Shown: one piece after another, positions 25,382 to 33,546 of the stretch | Numbering within the stretch: the first letter of the stretch is position 1 | How the letters are laid out: each line of letters begins with the position of its first letter | Assembly: GCA_009840595.1 (NCBI GenBank) | Contig: VXNK01000038.1 | Coordinates: 1 to 64,000 of the forward strand | DNA: 64,000 nucleotides | Source of the DNA: Rhodospirillaceae bacterium | GTDB taxonomy: Bacteria; Pseudomonadota; Alphaproteobacteria; Bin65 | Direction of reading: 5' to 3' | Position numbers and translations under genes: made by a program | The notes under the pieces: model-generated | What the model was told of the DNA's origin: nothing | Databases searched by the model: none | Seen by the model: only the letters and a program-made list of their open reading frames with translations

Positions 25382-26089
25382 TTAGATCCGCTTGTCGTAG
25401 GCCTGTCCAATACGGACGAGCGCTGCGCCGTAGTCGAGGACAGTTTCTGCCTTGTCAACCCATTCGAATTTGAATGGCTCTTCATTGGTCGCTCTGAACC
25501 GGAGAACAATAAACTCATCGAAGATTGGAGCCGAATGCAGTTTCAACCGTTCTTCTGCTTCGGCAGCTTCGTCAATCGGGTGCTTGTGTTTCTTTCCGTC
25601 TGTTTGGTAAGCCCGGTCTCCTTCATAGGTCGTACAATGGGTGGAGTGATTTATCCCGACGATACCGACACTGATCGGATTGCTGCTCCTTTGACGAAAA
25701 TGGTTTACCTGTGATTGGAGATCGTTCGCGACGCGATCAATCTGTTTAATCATCGCTTTCATCATAATTTTTACTTCAATGCCAATCTCGATAGTTGCGA
25801 TTGGTCCACGGAGAACCGCAAAGCCTTCGTCCCTGATCGGATCAGCATTAGGAACAATTTCACCGAAGCTTCCGTCGCCCCTTCGAGCCTTTACTCCTTG
25901 TTGAAGGTTTTTCGAGTTGAGTACCGAGAGGCCTGACTCTACCCGCTGCACAAGTTTTTGGCTTCTCCCCAATGCGTGTATATCTTCGTAAAGGTGCATT
26001 GCGACATGATCGCCGAGATTCGATCTTCGATGCAGGTATGCATGGCCGTCGAATAAGCTCCTAAACGCTTGAAGTAGTCGATAATTCAA
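25382..26089 (-). CDS. Putative type II restriction endonuclease, unrecognised family
   Basis: A 235-residue ORF partnered with the DNA methyltransferase. I do not recognise the family. The middle shows 'GSFGEIVPNADPIRDEG' followed by 'TIEIGIEVKIMMKAM', which fits a PD-(D/E)xK nuclease core: acidic D83/D87, then E105-V-K107 on a hydrophobic strand. A helix 'KQIDRVANDLQSQVNHF' follows. The start is a TTG at 26089 with GAGG 5 nt upstream; that ribosome binding site overlaps the methyltransferase stop (TGAGG), so nuclease translation is coupled to and follows methylase translation, a sensible order for host protection. Ser/His-rich middle, no transmembrane segments. Function is inferred mainly from its partner. 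Confidence 0.65.
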   Translation of the reverse strand: MNYRLLQAFRSLFDGHAYLHRRSNLGDHVAMHLYEDIHALGRSQKLVQRVESGLSVLNSKNLQQGVKARRGDGSFGEIVPNADPIRDEGFAVLRGPIATIEIGIEVKIMMKAMIKQIDRVANDLQSQVNHFRQRSSNPISVGIVGINHSTHCTTYEGDRAYQTDGKKHKHPIDEAAEAEERLKLHSAPIFDEFIVLRFRATNEEPFKFEWVDKAETVLDYGAALVRIGQAYDKRI

Positions 26090-26096
26090 AACGACC

Positions 26097-27104
26097 TCAA
26101 GCGCAGCTTAGACCTGAATTTTCAGGACCGGAGAATAGCGCTTCGACTGCTCCCGTCTTTCGCGATTGCAGCGCAACACGTTCGATCTTTGTCGACGCCA
26201 TCGTCACATAGTTCGGGTCAACCTCTACGCCAATAGAATTGCGGCCGGTGTTGATTGCAGCGATTGAAGTGCTGCCTGTCCCTAAGAAGGGGTCAAGTAC
26301 AGTATCTCCGACAAATGAAAACATTTTGATGAGCCGCTCGGCCAACTCATGGGGATAGGGAGCTGGATGGCCGCCTCGTGTTGACGCACCCCGTATATCT
26401 GTCCAAATCGGTCGCCACCAATGCTGCATTTCTTCCTTACTAAGCATCGATAATGCTTTCTGAAGCGGACTGGCTTTTCTGTACTTCCCTCCTTTCCGCA
26501 TAAACAAAATATATTCTACATCGTTTTTGATGACCGCACCCGGTTGATAGGGTTTTCCGTAAAATCCCGCCCCGTTGCCTCTTGCTTCTGTTACCGCATT
26601 AGCGATCTTGTGCCAAATGATCGGAGTAAGCGCGTCGAGCCCCAAGAAGCGCGATCGCACCTGAATATCTGAATGCAAAGGCATTACCAAATGGCGCCCC
26701 AGCTTCCGGCGAGGCAAGCAAACGTCGCCGACGACGCAGCAAATTCGCCCTCCTGGCACAAGGACGCGCGAACATTCTTCCCATACTTTGTCTAACTCAT
26801 CCAAAAACTTTTCATAGTCCGCAATTGCCCCTAACTGCTTATCACCGCCACCGGCGTATTCTTTGAGAGTCCAATAGGGAGGTGAGGTTACAACTAAATG
26901 GATCGATTCATCAGATATTTTCGAAAGATTACGCGCATCTCCTTGCCATACGTGGTGCTCGGTTCGCGCATATGGTGCAGGCCAAGCGACTTGCCTGAAA
27001 CGCTCATTGGCTGCCCTTAGGATTTTCAGCCCCTCCGGGGTATTATCTGCAATTGAAAGATCGAAGTCTTCCCCGAAAATTTCTACGATTTTTCCGTCAC
27101 TCAT
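26097..27104 (-). CDS. Type II DNA methyltransferase, beta class (likely N4-cytosine or N6-adenine)
   Basis: A 335-residue amino-methyltransferase. Catalytic motif IV 'VVTSPPYWTL' (residues 71-80) comes before the SAM-binding motif I 'DPFLGTGSTSIAA' (from residue 271), the order that defines the beta class; the roughly 190 residues between include the target-recognition region. 'TSPPY' is commonest among N4-cytosine enzymes but does not exclude N6-adenine. I place the start at the ATG at 27104, where GAGGG lies about 10 nt upstream; an ATG at 27125 and the track's TTG at 27143 are alternatives. It is followed 7 nt later by the nuclease-like ORF. It should protect the host site from that nuclease. 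No specificity subunit or controller protein is present. Confidence 0.92.
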   Translation of the reverse strand: MSDGKIVEIFGEDFDLSIADNTPEGLKILRAANERFRQVAWPAPYARTEHHVWQGDARNLSKISDESIHLVVTSPPYWTLKEYAGGGDKQLGAIADYEKFLDELDKVWEECSRVLVPGGRICCVVGDVCLPRRKLGRHLVMPLHSDIQVRSRFLGLDALTPIIWHKIANAVTEARGNGAGFYGKPYQPGAVIKNDVEYILFMRKGGKYRKASPLQKALSMLSKEEMQHWWRPIWTDIRGASTRGGHPAPYPHELAERLIKMFSFVGDTVLDPFLGTGSTSIAAINTGRNSIGVEVDPNYVTMASTKIERVALQSRKTGAVEALFSGPENSGLSCA

Positions 27105-27285
27105 ATTGCTATTGCCCTCTTTCATAACGAATCTGCGAAGCAATTAACAATACACACGTAGTTAACACTCATTCGTACAATCTTGTCGGTGCTTTTGAAA
27201 CGCTTCCTTGCATTTTCGACACCCGCTAAAGCAATCCTATACCAAAGAGCATCTACTGACAATTACTCTTGCAACCAAACGCCGC

Positions 27286-28896
27286 CTACGCCGCCGCGCG
27301 GATCGCCGCCTTCTTCACCGCCTCGCCGACGAAGGGCTCGAAGCGGGTGAAGTTGCTCTCGAAGCGGCGGGCGACGTCGCGGGCCATGCTGTCGTAGGCG
27401 CTCTTGTCCGACCACGCGCTCTTCGGATTGAGCACGTCGGCCGGCACGTCCGGGCAGGCCTGGGGCACCAGGACGCCGAAATTCGGGTCCGGCGCGACGT
27501 TCACCGTCGCCAGCGTGCCGTCCAGGATCGCCCGGATCATGGCGCGGGTGTGGGCGATCTTCATGCGCGCGCCGACACCGTAGGCGCCGCCCGACCAGCC
27601 GGTGTTGACCAGCCAGCATTTCGCGCCGTGGGTCTCGATCTTGTCGCCGAGCATCCGCGCATAGACCGACGGATGGCGCGGCATGAAGGGCGCGCCGAAA
27701 CAGGTCGAGAAGGTCGCCTGCGGCTCGCTGCCCACGCCCTTCTCGGTGCCGGCGACGCGCGCGGTGTAGCCGGACAGGAAGTGGTACATCGCCTGTTCCG
27801 GCGTCATCATCGAGACCGGCGGCAGCACGCCGAAGGCATCGGCGGTGAGCATGACGATGTTTTCGGCGTGGCCGGCGCGGCCGGAATTGCTGGTGTTCGG
27901 GATGAAGTCCACCGGATAGCTGGCGCGGGTATTTTCGGTCAGCGTCGCATCGTCGAGGTCCGGCATCCGGGTTTCCGGATCGAGCACGACATTCTCCAGC
28001 ACGGTGCCGAAGCGCCTTGTGGTCTCGAAGATTTCCGGCTCGGCCTCCGCCGACAGGCGGATCACCTTGGCGTAGCAGCCGCCCTCGAAATTGAACACGC
28101 CGTTGGACGACCAGCCATGCTCGTCGTCGCCGATCAGCGTGCGCGACGGGTCCGCCGACAGGGTCGTCTTGCCGGTGCCGGACAGGCCGAAGAAGATCGC
28201 GACATCGCCGCGCGCGCCGATATTGGCCGAACAGTGCATGGGCAGCACGTCGCGTTCCGGCAACAGGTAGTTGAGAATGGAGAAGACCGACTTCTTGATT
28301 TCGCCGGCATATTCGCTGCCGCCGATGATGACCATGCGCTGGCTGAAATCGACCAGGATGAAGGTACTGCCGTTCGTACCGTCCCTTTCCGGATCGGCCA
28401 GAACCGACGGCGCCTGGAGCACCGTGAAGTCCGGCTCGAACGCGGCCGGCGCGTCGACCGGCGGCCGGATGAACATGTGACGGGCGAACAGGCTGTGCCA
28501 GGCGCATTCGGTGATGACCCGCACGCGCAGGCGATAGTCGGGATCGGCGCCGGCATGGCAATCCTGCACGAACACGTCGCGGTTCGACAGGTAATCGGCG
28601 ATCCGGTCGCGCAGCCTGTCGAAGGCCGCCCGGTCGATCGGCTTGTTGACGGCGCCCCAATCGACCGTGTCTTCGGTTTCGGCGTCGCGCACGGTGAATT
28701 TGTCGTTCGGCGACCGGCCGGTATGCTCGCCGGTCACGGCCACGAGCGGGCCGCCGTGGGCCAGCCGCGCCTCCTTGCGCTGCAGCGCCTGCTCGTACAG
28801 CTCCGGGACGTTCAGATTCCAGAATTCGGTTCCGCTCGTGCGGATACCCTGCTTGTCGAGGCCGAAACGGCTTGCAACAGCTCCGGTCTGCGCCAC
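27286..28896 (-). CDS. pckA: Phosphoenolpyruvate carboxykinase (ATP)
   Basis: A 536-residue ATP-dependent PEP carboxykinase that converts oxaloacetate to PEP in gluconeogenesis. Recognisable blocks are 'GEHTGRSPNDKF', the P-loop 'GLSGTGKTTLSADPSR', the Mn/Mg-binding 'IGDDEHGW', 'NFEGGCYAKVI' and 'NTGWSGGAYGVG'. The start is the GTG at 28896 ('MAQTGAVASRFG') with GGAGG 7 nt upstream; the 659-residue track ORF extends into the region before the gene. In alphaproteobacteria pckA is commonly divergent from chvI-chvG, as here, and is often controlled by that system; two extra genes (HugZ-like, PCuAC-like) lie between them. The AT-rich island ends at its stop codon. Confidence 0.96.
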   Translation of the reverse strand: MAQTGAVASRFGLDKQGIRTSGTEFWNLNVPELYEQALQRKEARLAHGGPLVAVTGEHTGRSPNDKFTVRDAETEDTVDWGAVNKPIDRAAFDRLRDRIADYLSNRDVFVQDCHAGADPDYRLRVRVITECAWHSLFARHMFIRPPVDAPAAFEPDFTVLQAPSVLADPERDGTNGSTFILVDFSQRMVIIGGSEYAGEIKKSVFSILNYLLPERDVLPMHCSANIGARGDVAIFFGLSGTGKTTLSADPSRTLIGDDEHGWSSNGVFNFEGGCYAKVIRLSAEAEPEIFETTRRFGTVLENVVLDPETRMPDLDDATLTENTRASYPVDFIPNTSNSGRAGHAENIVMLTADAFGVLPPVSMMTPEQAMYHFLSGYTARVAGTEKGVGSEPQATFSTCFGAPFMPRHPSVYARMLGDKIETHGAKCWLVNTGWSGGAYGVGARMKIAHTRAMIRAILDGTLATVNVAPDPNFGVLVPQACPDVPADVLNPKSAWSDKSAYDSMARDVARRFESNFTRFEPFVGEAVKKAAIRAAA

Positions 28897-29105
28897 CTTC
28901 AATCCTCCGCCCACAGCCGATAGTGTGAATGCCGGGCTCGTAACGGCACCGTTGTACAGCGCCCGAAGCGGCCGCCGCCGACGCAGAATTCCTGCGCAAT
29001 TCGCCTCAGCCGGGCGGAAAACTGCCAGCCCCGACAGCGCATTGCAACGCCTGTTTGCGCTCTCCGGGCCTTGCGGCAAAAGGAACGGTCCGGGCAGGAC
29101 GCCTG

Positions 29106-29849
29106 TCAGGACGGGGGCCGGCCGGCGCGCGCCTTGCGAACCAGGGCGACCAGCGACCTGCGGGCATCGTCCGGGGTCAGGACCGGCGCATCGAACGCCA
29201 GGCGCGCGACCTCGCCGCCGTTGCGCAGGTCGATGCCCCAGGGATCGATCCCGGTCATCCGCCACGGCCCGTCGGCGCGGCCGAGCAGCCCGGTCGCGTA
29301 GGCCGCGACGGCGTCTGCGTGGTCTTCGTTCATATGGGCGACGATGTCGCCTTCCGCCTCGCGCAGCGGGTCCGCCGCCGCCAGGCCCGGCGGCCAGTCC
29401 GCGCCGCCGAACGAGGAAATGCGGCCGAATCCGCCCACCAGATGCACGGCGGTCACCGCCATGCGAAAGAAATCGAAATCGCCGAAATCGGCATATCCGG
29501 CCGCTTCCGGGTGGCGCGCCAGGAAGCGGGCCCGGTCCGCCGGGTCGGCGGATACGGCGAGCCGGCCCCGGAGGGTGACCCGGTCGCCGGCGAGCGGGTC
29601 GGACGGCGCCGCGACGCCGCGGCCCTCGCCGGTCATCAGGAGGGCGGCGGCGGGGTCCGCGGCCAGATTCCTGCGGTGCTGGGCGAGGGTGGACAGGAGA
29701 AGAACCGGATGGAGTTCCGGGTCCAGCGCCACGGTCACGAAGGAGGCGTGCGGCGGGCCGCCGTCCGGATCGAGCGTCGCCAGGCTGGCGACGGCGCTGG
29801 CGCGCGCCAGCTCCCGGGCAAAGTCGAGGTCGTCGCTGGCGGGGCTCAT
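29106..29849 (-). CDS. HugZ-like protein: split-barrel FMN-type domain plus DUF2470
   Basis: A 247-residue protein with an N-terminal pyridoxamine-phosphate-oxidase-like split barrel ('ARASAVASLATLDPDGGPPH', 'LLLSTLAQHRRNLAADP') and a C-terminal DUF2470 domain ('MNEDHADAVAAYA'). This is the arrangement of HugZ/HutZ heme-utilisation proteins and of many uncharacterised relatives. The histidine in 'MNEDHADA' is in the region used for heme binding in HugZ. It overlaps the upstream PCuAC-like gene by 4 nt, so the two are coupled. A link to heme or copper/iron handling is plausible; the true substrate is unknown, since many family members bind FMN or nothing recognisable. Confidence 0.82.
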   Translation of the reverse strand: MSPASDDLDFARELARASAVASLATLDPDGGPPHASFVTVALDPELHPVLLLSTLAQHRRNLAADPAAALLMTGEGRGVAAPSDPLAGDRVTLRGRLAVSADPADRARFLARHPEAAGYADFGDFDFFRMAVTAVHLVGGFGRISSFGGADWPPGLAAADPLREAEGDIVAHMNEDHADAVAAYATGLLGRADGPWRMTGIDPWGIDLRNGGEVARLAFDAPVLTPDDARRSLVALVRKARAGRPPS

Positions 29850-30544
29850 TGGCGGCTGCCGGCCGGCCGGGCCGGTTCTGAACCGGGCGCGCCCTGCAAT
29901 TCAGGCGGCGATTCAGGGGGTGGTTCGGGGGACGATCCGGGGGGCGTTCTTTGCGGCATCGCTTTCTCGATGATGGCGGCGGCTTCGTTCGGCGACAGAA
30001 CGCGCGCCTTGACAGTAATCGCGCCGGCCTGTTCGAAGGTCAGCGTGATCCGCACCGTCTCGCCGACGCTCAGGATACCGCGCAGGCCGACCAGCCTGAG
30101 ATACAGCGCCGCCGCATCCAGTACGATTTCCTGCCCCGCCGGCACGGGAACGGCGTCGACCCGGCCGGTGTCCCAGGCCGCGCCGCCGGGCACCGGGCCG
30201 CGCAGTTCGACCCGCTTCGCAAACGGCGTCGAGGCGTCGATCAGCGCGTCTTCGGCCGGTCCGGCGTTGCCGATCCTGAGATAGGCCGCGCCGTCGCGGT
30301 TGGTCGACTGGTGGACCCAAACATCGCCGACCGTCAGGTCGCCAAGCCGGTAGCCCGCCGGTTTCGGGGTTTCCTCCTGCGTCTGCTGCGTTGCCGGGAC
30401 TTGTTGCGCCTGCGCCGGCGGAAGCAGCGCGGCAAGCTGCGGCGCCCCCATCGGGAGCGGGACCGTCGAGAGCAGGACGGCCGCGACGGCGAATGCCGCC
30501 GGCCCCGTTGCGTATGCGCCGGTTTTTCGGGAAGGATCGCCCAT
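29846..30544 (-). CDS. PCuAC/DUF461-like periplasmic protein lacking usual copper ligands
   Basis: A 232-residue protein with a signal peptide (hydrophobic 'AAFAVAAVLLSTVPLPM') and a PCu(A)C-type cupredoxin-like domain from about residue 65 to 190. The family frame is clear: 'GDVWVHQS', 'AYLRIGNAGPAEDALIDAST', 'VPVPAGQEIVLDAAALYLRL'. In functional copper chaperones the corresponding positions are 'VELHEM' and 'LHLMLMGL'-like; here they read 'VELRGP' and 'LYLRLVGL', so the His and Met ligands are gone. A Pro/Glu/Ser-rich tail of about 30 residues follows. Its stop overlaps the HugZ-like start. Start ATG at 30544. Possibly it has lost metal binding and serves as a scaffold, or it binds another ligand. 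Confidence 0.75.
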   Translation of the reverse strand: MGDPSRKTGAYATGPAAFAVAAVLLSTVPLPMGAPQLAALLPPAQAQQVPATQQTQEETPKPAGYRLGDLTVGDVWVHQSTNRDGAAYLRIGNAGPAEDALIDASTPFAKRVELRGPVPGGAAWDTGRVDAVPVPAGQEIVLDAAALYLRLVGLRGILSVGETVRITLTFEQAGAITVKARVLSPNEAAAIIEKAMPQRTPPGSSPEPPPESPPELQGAPGSEPARPAGSRQ

Positions 30545-30920
30545 TCGTCAACTCCGGCCCATACCGGCCATTCGCTGTGCCGGCCATCCACTGTGCCGGC
30601 CCGCGCCGGAACCGTAGGGCGCGGCCGCGGCCGCCGTCAATCGCCCGCCCTCGATCGTCCGCCGGTCCGCAGACGCCTTCGCCGGACGGCGGACCGATGA
30701 TAGGATGGGCGGACACGGCTTCGCAGTCTGCCGCAAAATCGCCCGACTTGGGATCGTACATGTCTGCAGCCGGCGTCGCGGCGGATGGCAGCGACGGCGG
30801 CCGAACGTCGCCACGCCCCGGTTCGCACCCCCCGATCGCACCCCCGATCGGAAGCGAGCCGGAGCAGGCAGAACCGACCGGACGAGCGGCCGGACGAGCG
30901 GCCGGACGAGCGGAGAGCCG
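30545..30920. other. Divergent intergenic region upstream of chvI
   Basis: 376 bp between the PCuAC-like gene and chvI, transcribed apart. The track ORFs here are shadows or upstream extensions of chvI. The right end carries the 12 bp tandem repeat at 30878-30913. Promoters for both directions must lie here, but I cannot single one out with confidence in such GC-rich sequence. Confidence 0.5.
30878..30913 (+). repeat. Three perfect 12 bp tandem repeats before chvI
   Basis: The unit 'ccggacgagcgg' occurs three times in direct succession, ending 7 nt before the chvI ATG. The last copy's 'cgg' joins the following 'agag' to form the presumed ribosome binding site 'ggagag'. Because the unit is a multiple of three and outside the gene, copy-number change would alter the leader but not the reading frame. 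Confidence 0.9.
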
Positions 30921-31613
30921 ATGAAACACACGATCGCCCTGGTCGACGACGACCGCAATATCCTGACCTCGGTGTCGATCGCGCTGGAGGCGGAAGGGTT
31001 CGAGGTCCGGGCTTACAAGGACGGCGCCGAGGCCTTTGCCGGGATTGCCGCCCGGCCGCCCGACCTCGCCATTCTCGACATCAAGATGCCGCGCATGGAC
31101 GGCATGGAACTATTGAACCGCATCCGCGGCAAGTCCCGCCTTCCGGTGATTTTCCTGACCTCGAAGGACGACGAGATCGACGAAGTGCTCGGCCTGCGCA
31201 TGGGCGCGGACGACTATATCACCAAGCCCTTTTCCCAGCGCCTGCTGATCGAACGCATCCGCTCCGTCCTGCGCCGCGCCGAAGCCGAGGCGGCCGGGCC
31301 GGCGGCGGATACGGTCATCGCCCGCGGCGCCCTGGTCATGGACCCGGACCGCCACCGCTGCACCTGGCACGACGAACCGGTCCAGCTGACCGTGACGGAA
31401 TTCCTGATCCTCCAGTCGCTCGCCCAGCGTCCCGGCCACGTCAAGAGCCGGGACCAGCTCATGGACGCCGCCTATGGCGAGAATGTCTATGTCGACGACC
31501 GCACCATAGACAGCCACATCAAACGGCTGCGCAAGAAGTTCAAGTCCGTTGACGCCGGCTTCGACAAGATCGAAACCCTGTACGGAATCGGCTACCGTTA
31601 CGCCGAGAACTGA
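30921..31613 (+). CDS. chvI: Response regulator ChvI (OmpR family)
   Basis: A 230-residue OmpR/PhoB-type regulator. The receiver domain has acidic 'VDDDRN', phosphoacceptor D53 in '[13 protein letters not shown]', Thr in 'FLTSKDDE' and Lys in 'YITKPFS'. The winged-helix DNA-binding domain covers about residues 130-230 ('[20 protein letters not shown]', '[16 protein letters not shown]', '[10 protein letters not shown]'). The sequence, and the kinase gene immediately downstream, identify it as ChvI, which in alphaproteobacteria controls acid and envelope stress responses, exopolysaccharide and host association. The ATG at 30921 follows 'ggagag'; the 302-residue track frame includes the tandem repeat as false coding sequence. 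Confidence 0.93.
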   Translation: MKHTIALVDDDRNILTSVSIALEAEGFEVRAYKDGAEAFAGIAARPPDLAILDIKMPRMDGMELLNRIRGKSRLPVIFLTSKDDEIDEVLGLRMGADDYITKPFSQRLLIERIRSVLRRAEAEAAGPAADTVIARGALVMDPDRHRCTWHDEPVQLTVTEFLILQSLAQRPGHVKSRDQLMDAAYGENVYVDDRTIDSHIKRLRKKFKSVDAGFDKIETLYGIGYRYAEN

Positions 31614-31709
31614 GCGCGCCGCCCGCGCGGCCGGAGGCCGGCCGCCATCGGACCGCGGGCGTATCGGGCGGCCAAGCGCCGGTCGAGTCCCGCGCCGCGG
31701 CAGGATGCC

Positions 31710-33536
31710 ATGCCGGACGATGGTCGACTGAAACCGACACAGGACCCCGGAACGCCCGCGACCGGGACCGGGACCGGGCCGTCCGGGGTGGGCGCTGGCG
31801 GGATGAACGCTGCCGGGATGGACACCGGCGGGGCGCCGGGACGGCGGCCGCGCCGCGCCGCGCTAGCCGCGCCGGGCGGGCGGCGCTTTTCGCGGCTGAC
31901 CCTGCGCATCCTCGCCATCGGCATCTTTCCGCTGGCGACCATTTTCGGCGGCCTGATGTATCTGGGCGTCTACGAGCGCAGCCTGGTCGACGGGCGCCTT
32001 GCGGCGCTCGATACCGAAGCCAGGATGATTGCCGGGGCGCTGGGCGAAACCGCCGTGCCGGCCGGCGACCCCGCCAGGACCGAACTCGAGATCGAAACCG
32101 CCCGCAAGGTGCTGCGCCGGCTGGTGAAGCCGACGCAGGTGCGCGCACGCCTGTTCGCGCGCAACGGCGCGCTGGTTGCCGACAGCCGGTCGCTGCTGCG
32201 TCCGGGCGGCGCCATCCGGCAGGAAACGCTGCCGCCGCCCGAGGGGTCGAGCCGCGTTCTGCGCTTCCTGCGCGAGAGTTACGACTGGTTCTTCTTCCTG
32301 CTCTCGCGGGGGCGCGACCGGGCCGAGGTGTACCGGGAACAGCCGTATGAGAGCGCGGCCGATTTCGAGGAGGTCCGGAAGGCCCTGGGTGGGGAAGGCG
32401 GCAGCGCGGTGCGGGTCTCGGAGCGCGGCCGGCTGATCCTGTCCGCCGCCATCCCGGTCCAGCACTACAAGACTGTCTACGGCGCGCTGATGCTGTCCAT
32501 CTCCAGTGCCGGAATCGACCGGTCGGTCCGGGAGGTCCGCCAGGATATCGTCCAGGTCTTCGGCATCGTCTTCGTTCTGTCCCTGCTGCTCTCGCTCTAT
32601 CTCGCCCGCGCCATTTCCCGGCCGATCGCCCGCCTGGCGGCGGCGGCGGAGCGGATGCGCCGGCTGCGCACCCGGTCGACGGCGATCCCCGCGTTTCCCG
32701 GCCGGCGGGACGAGATCGGTGACCTGGCGGCGGTGCTGGGCGACCTGACGACGGAACTGTTCGACCGCATGGACGCCATCGAACGCTTCGCCGCCGATGT
32801 GTCCCACGAACTGAAGAACCCGCTGTCGTCGCTGCGCAGCGCGGTCGAAACGGCGGCGCGGATCGACGATCCGGAGAAGCAGAAACAGCTGATGGCCGTT
32901 ATCGAGCAGGATGTCGACCGGCTCGACCGGCTGATTACCGACATCGCCAACGCCTCGCGGCTCGATGCCGAGCTGGCCCGCCTCGCGCCCGGCCCGGTCG
33001 ATCTGCGCCGGCTGCTGCAGACCCTGGCCGAGGTCCACCGGGCGACCGCCCGGGACGGCGCGCCGGAGATCCGCCTCGAACTGCCGGAACGCGGCAGCCT
33101 GATCGCCCAGGCGGTCGAGGACCGTCTTGTCCAGGTGCTTCAGAACCTGATTGCCAACGCCATGTCCTTCTCGCCGCCGCAGGGGATCATCCTGATCGCC
33201 GCGACGGCGGAAAAGGACAGCGTCACCGTTACCGTCGAAGACGAGGGGCCGGGCATCGCCCCCGGCAAGGAAGAGGAGATTTTCGAGCGCTTCTATTCCG
33301 AGCGGCCCGCCGGCGAAGCCTTCGGCCGGCATTCCGGCCTCGGCCTGAGCATCAGCCGGCAGATCGTCGAGGCGGCCGGCGGCACCCTGTGCGCCGGGAA
33401 CATTCCGGGGGACATTCCGGGGAACATGGGGGAGCCGGACGGGCCGGTCCGCGGCGCGCGGTTCACGATTACGCTGCCGCGCATGTTCCGCACCGGCGCG
33501 CGGATGCCCGGGGAGGGCGCCGGCGGAACCGCCTGA
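31710..33536 (+). CDS. chvG: Sensor histidine kinase ChvG
   Basis: A 608-residue membrane histidine kinase. After a Gly/Thr-rich disordered N terminus (residues 1-60) come a first helix (about 67-87), a periplasmic sensor of about 195 residues, a second helix (about 281-299) leading into a HAMP domain, the H box with H367 in 'FAADVSHELKNPLSSLRSAV', an N box 'NLIANAMSFSPP', and G boxes 'VEDEGPGIAPGKEEEIFERF' and 'HSGLGLSISRQIV'. It should phosphorylate ChvI, 97 nt upstream. Near the C terminus an imperfect repeat gives 'GNIPGDIPGNMG' inside the ATPase domain, an insertion not usual for the family. The stop is 10 nt from the convergent AEC gene. Confidence 0.92.
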   Translation: MPDDGRLKPTQDPGTPATGTGTGPSGVGAGGMNAAGMDTGGAPGRRPRRAALAAPGGRRFSRLTLRILAIGIFPLATIFGGLMYLGVYERSLVDGRLAALDTEARMIAGALGETAVPAGDPARTELEIETARKVLRRLVKPTQVRARLFARNGALVADSRSLLRPGGAIRQETLPPPEGSSRVLRFLRESYDWFFFLLSRGRDRAEVYREQPYESAADFEEVRKALGGEGGSAVRVSERGRLILSAAIPVQHYKTVYGALMLSISSAGIDRSVREVRQDIVQVFGIVFVLSLLLSLYLARAISRPIARLAAAAERMRRLRTRSTAIPAFPGRRDEIGDLAAVLGDLTTELFDRMDAIERFAADVSHELKNPLSSLRSAVETAARIDDPEKQKQLMAVIEQDVDRLDRLITDIANASRLDAELARLAPGPVDLRRLLQTLAEVHRATARDGAPEIRLELPERGSLIAQAVEDRLVQVLQNLIANAMSFSPPQGIILIAATAEKDSVTVTVEDEGPGIAPGKEEEIFERFYSERPAGEAFGRHSGLGLSISRQIVEAAGGTLCAGNIPGDIPGNMGEPDGPVRGARFTITLPRMFRTGARMPGEGAGGTA

Positions 33537-33546
33537 AACTTTCCGG

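Larger units (their letters stand above)
25281..27285. other. AT-rich horizontally acquired island with restriction-modification genes
   Basis: Base composition drops sharply at about 25290 and returns to high GC at about 27285, exactly between the GNAT stop and the pckA stop. The interior uses AT-ending codons freely, unlike every neighbour. It contains two minus-strand genes, a DNA methyltransferase and a nuclease-like ORF. I found no integrase, transposase, tRNA or clear direct repeats at the edges, so the mode of insertion is not visible. The 101 bp and 181 bp flanks show no further genes. Confidence 0.8.

Noticed and set aside
25358-25936. Two small plus-strand ORFs inside the AT-rich island
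   Set aside because: They are exactly antisense to the nuclease-like gene, lack ribosome binding sites and show no family features.
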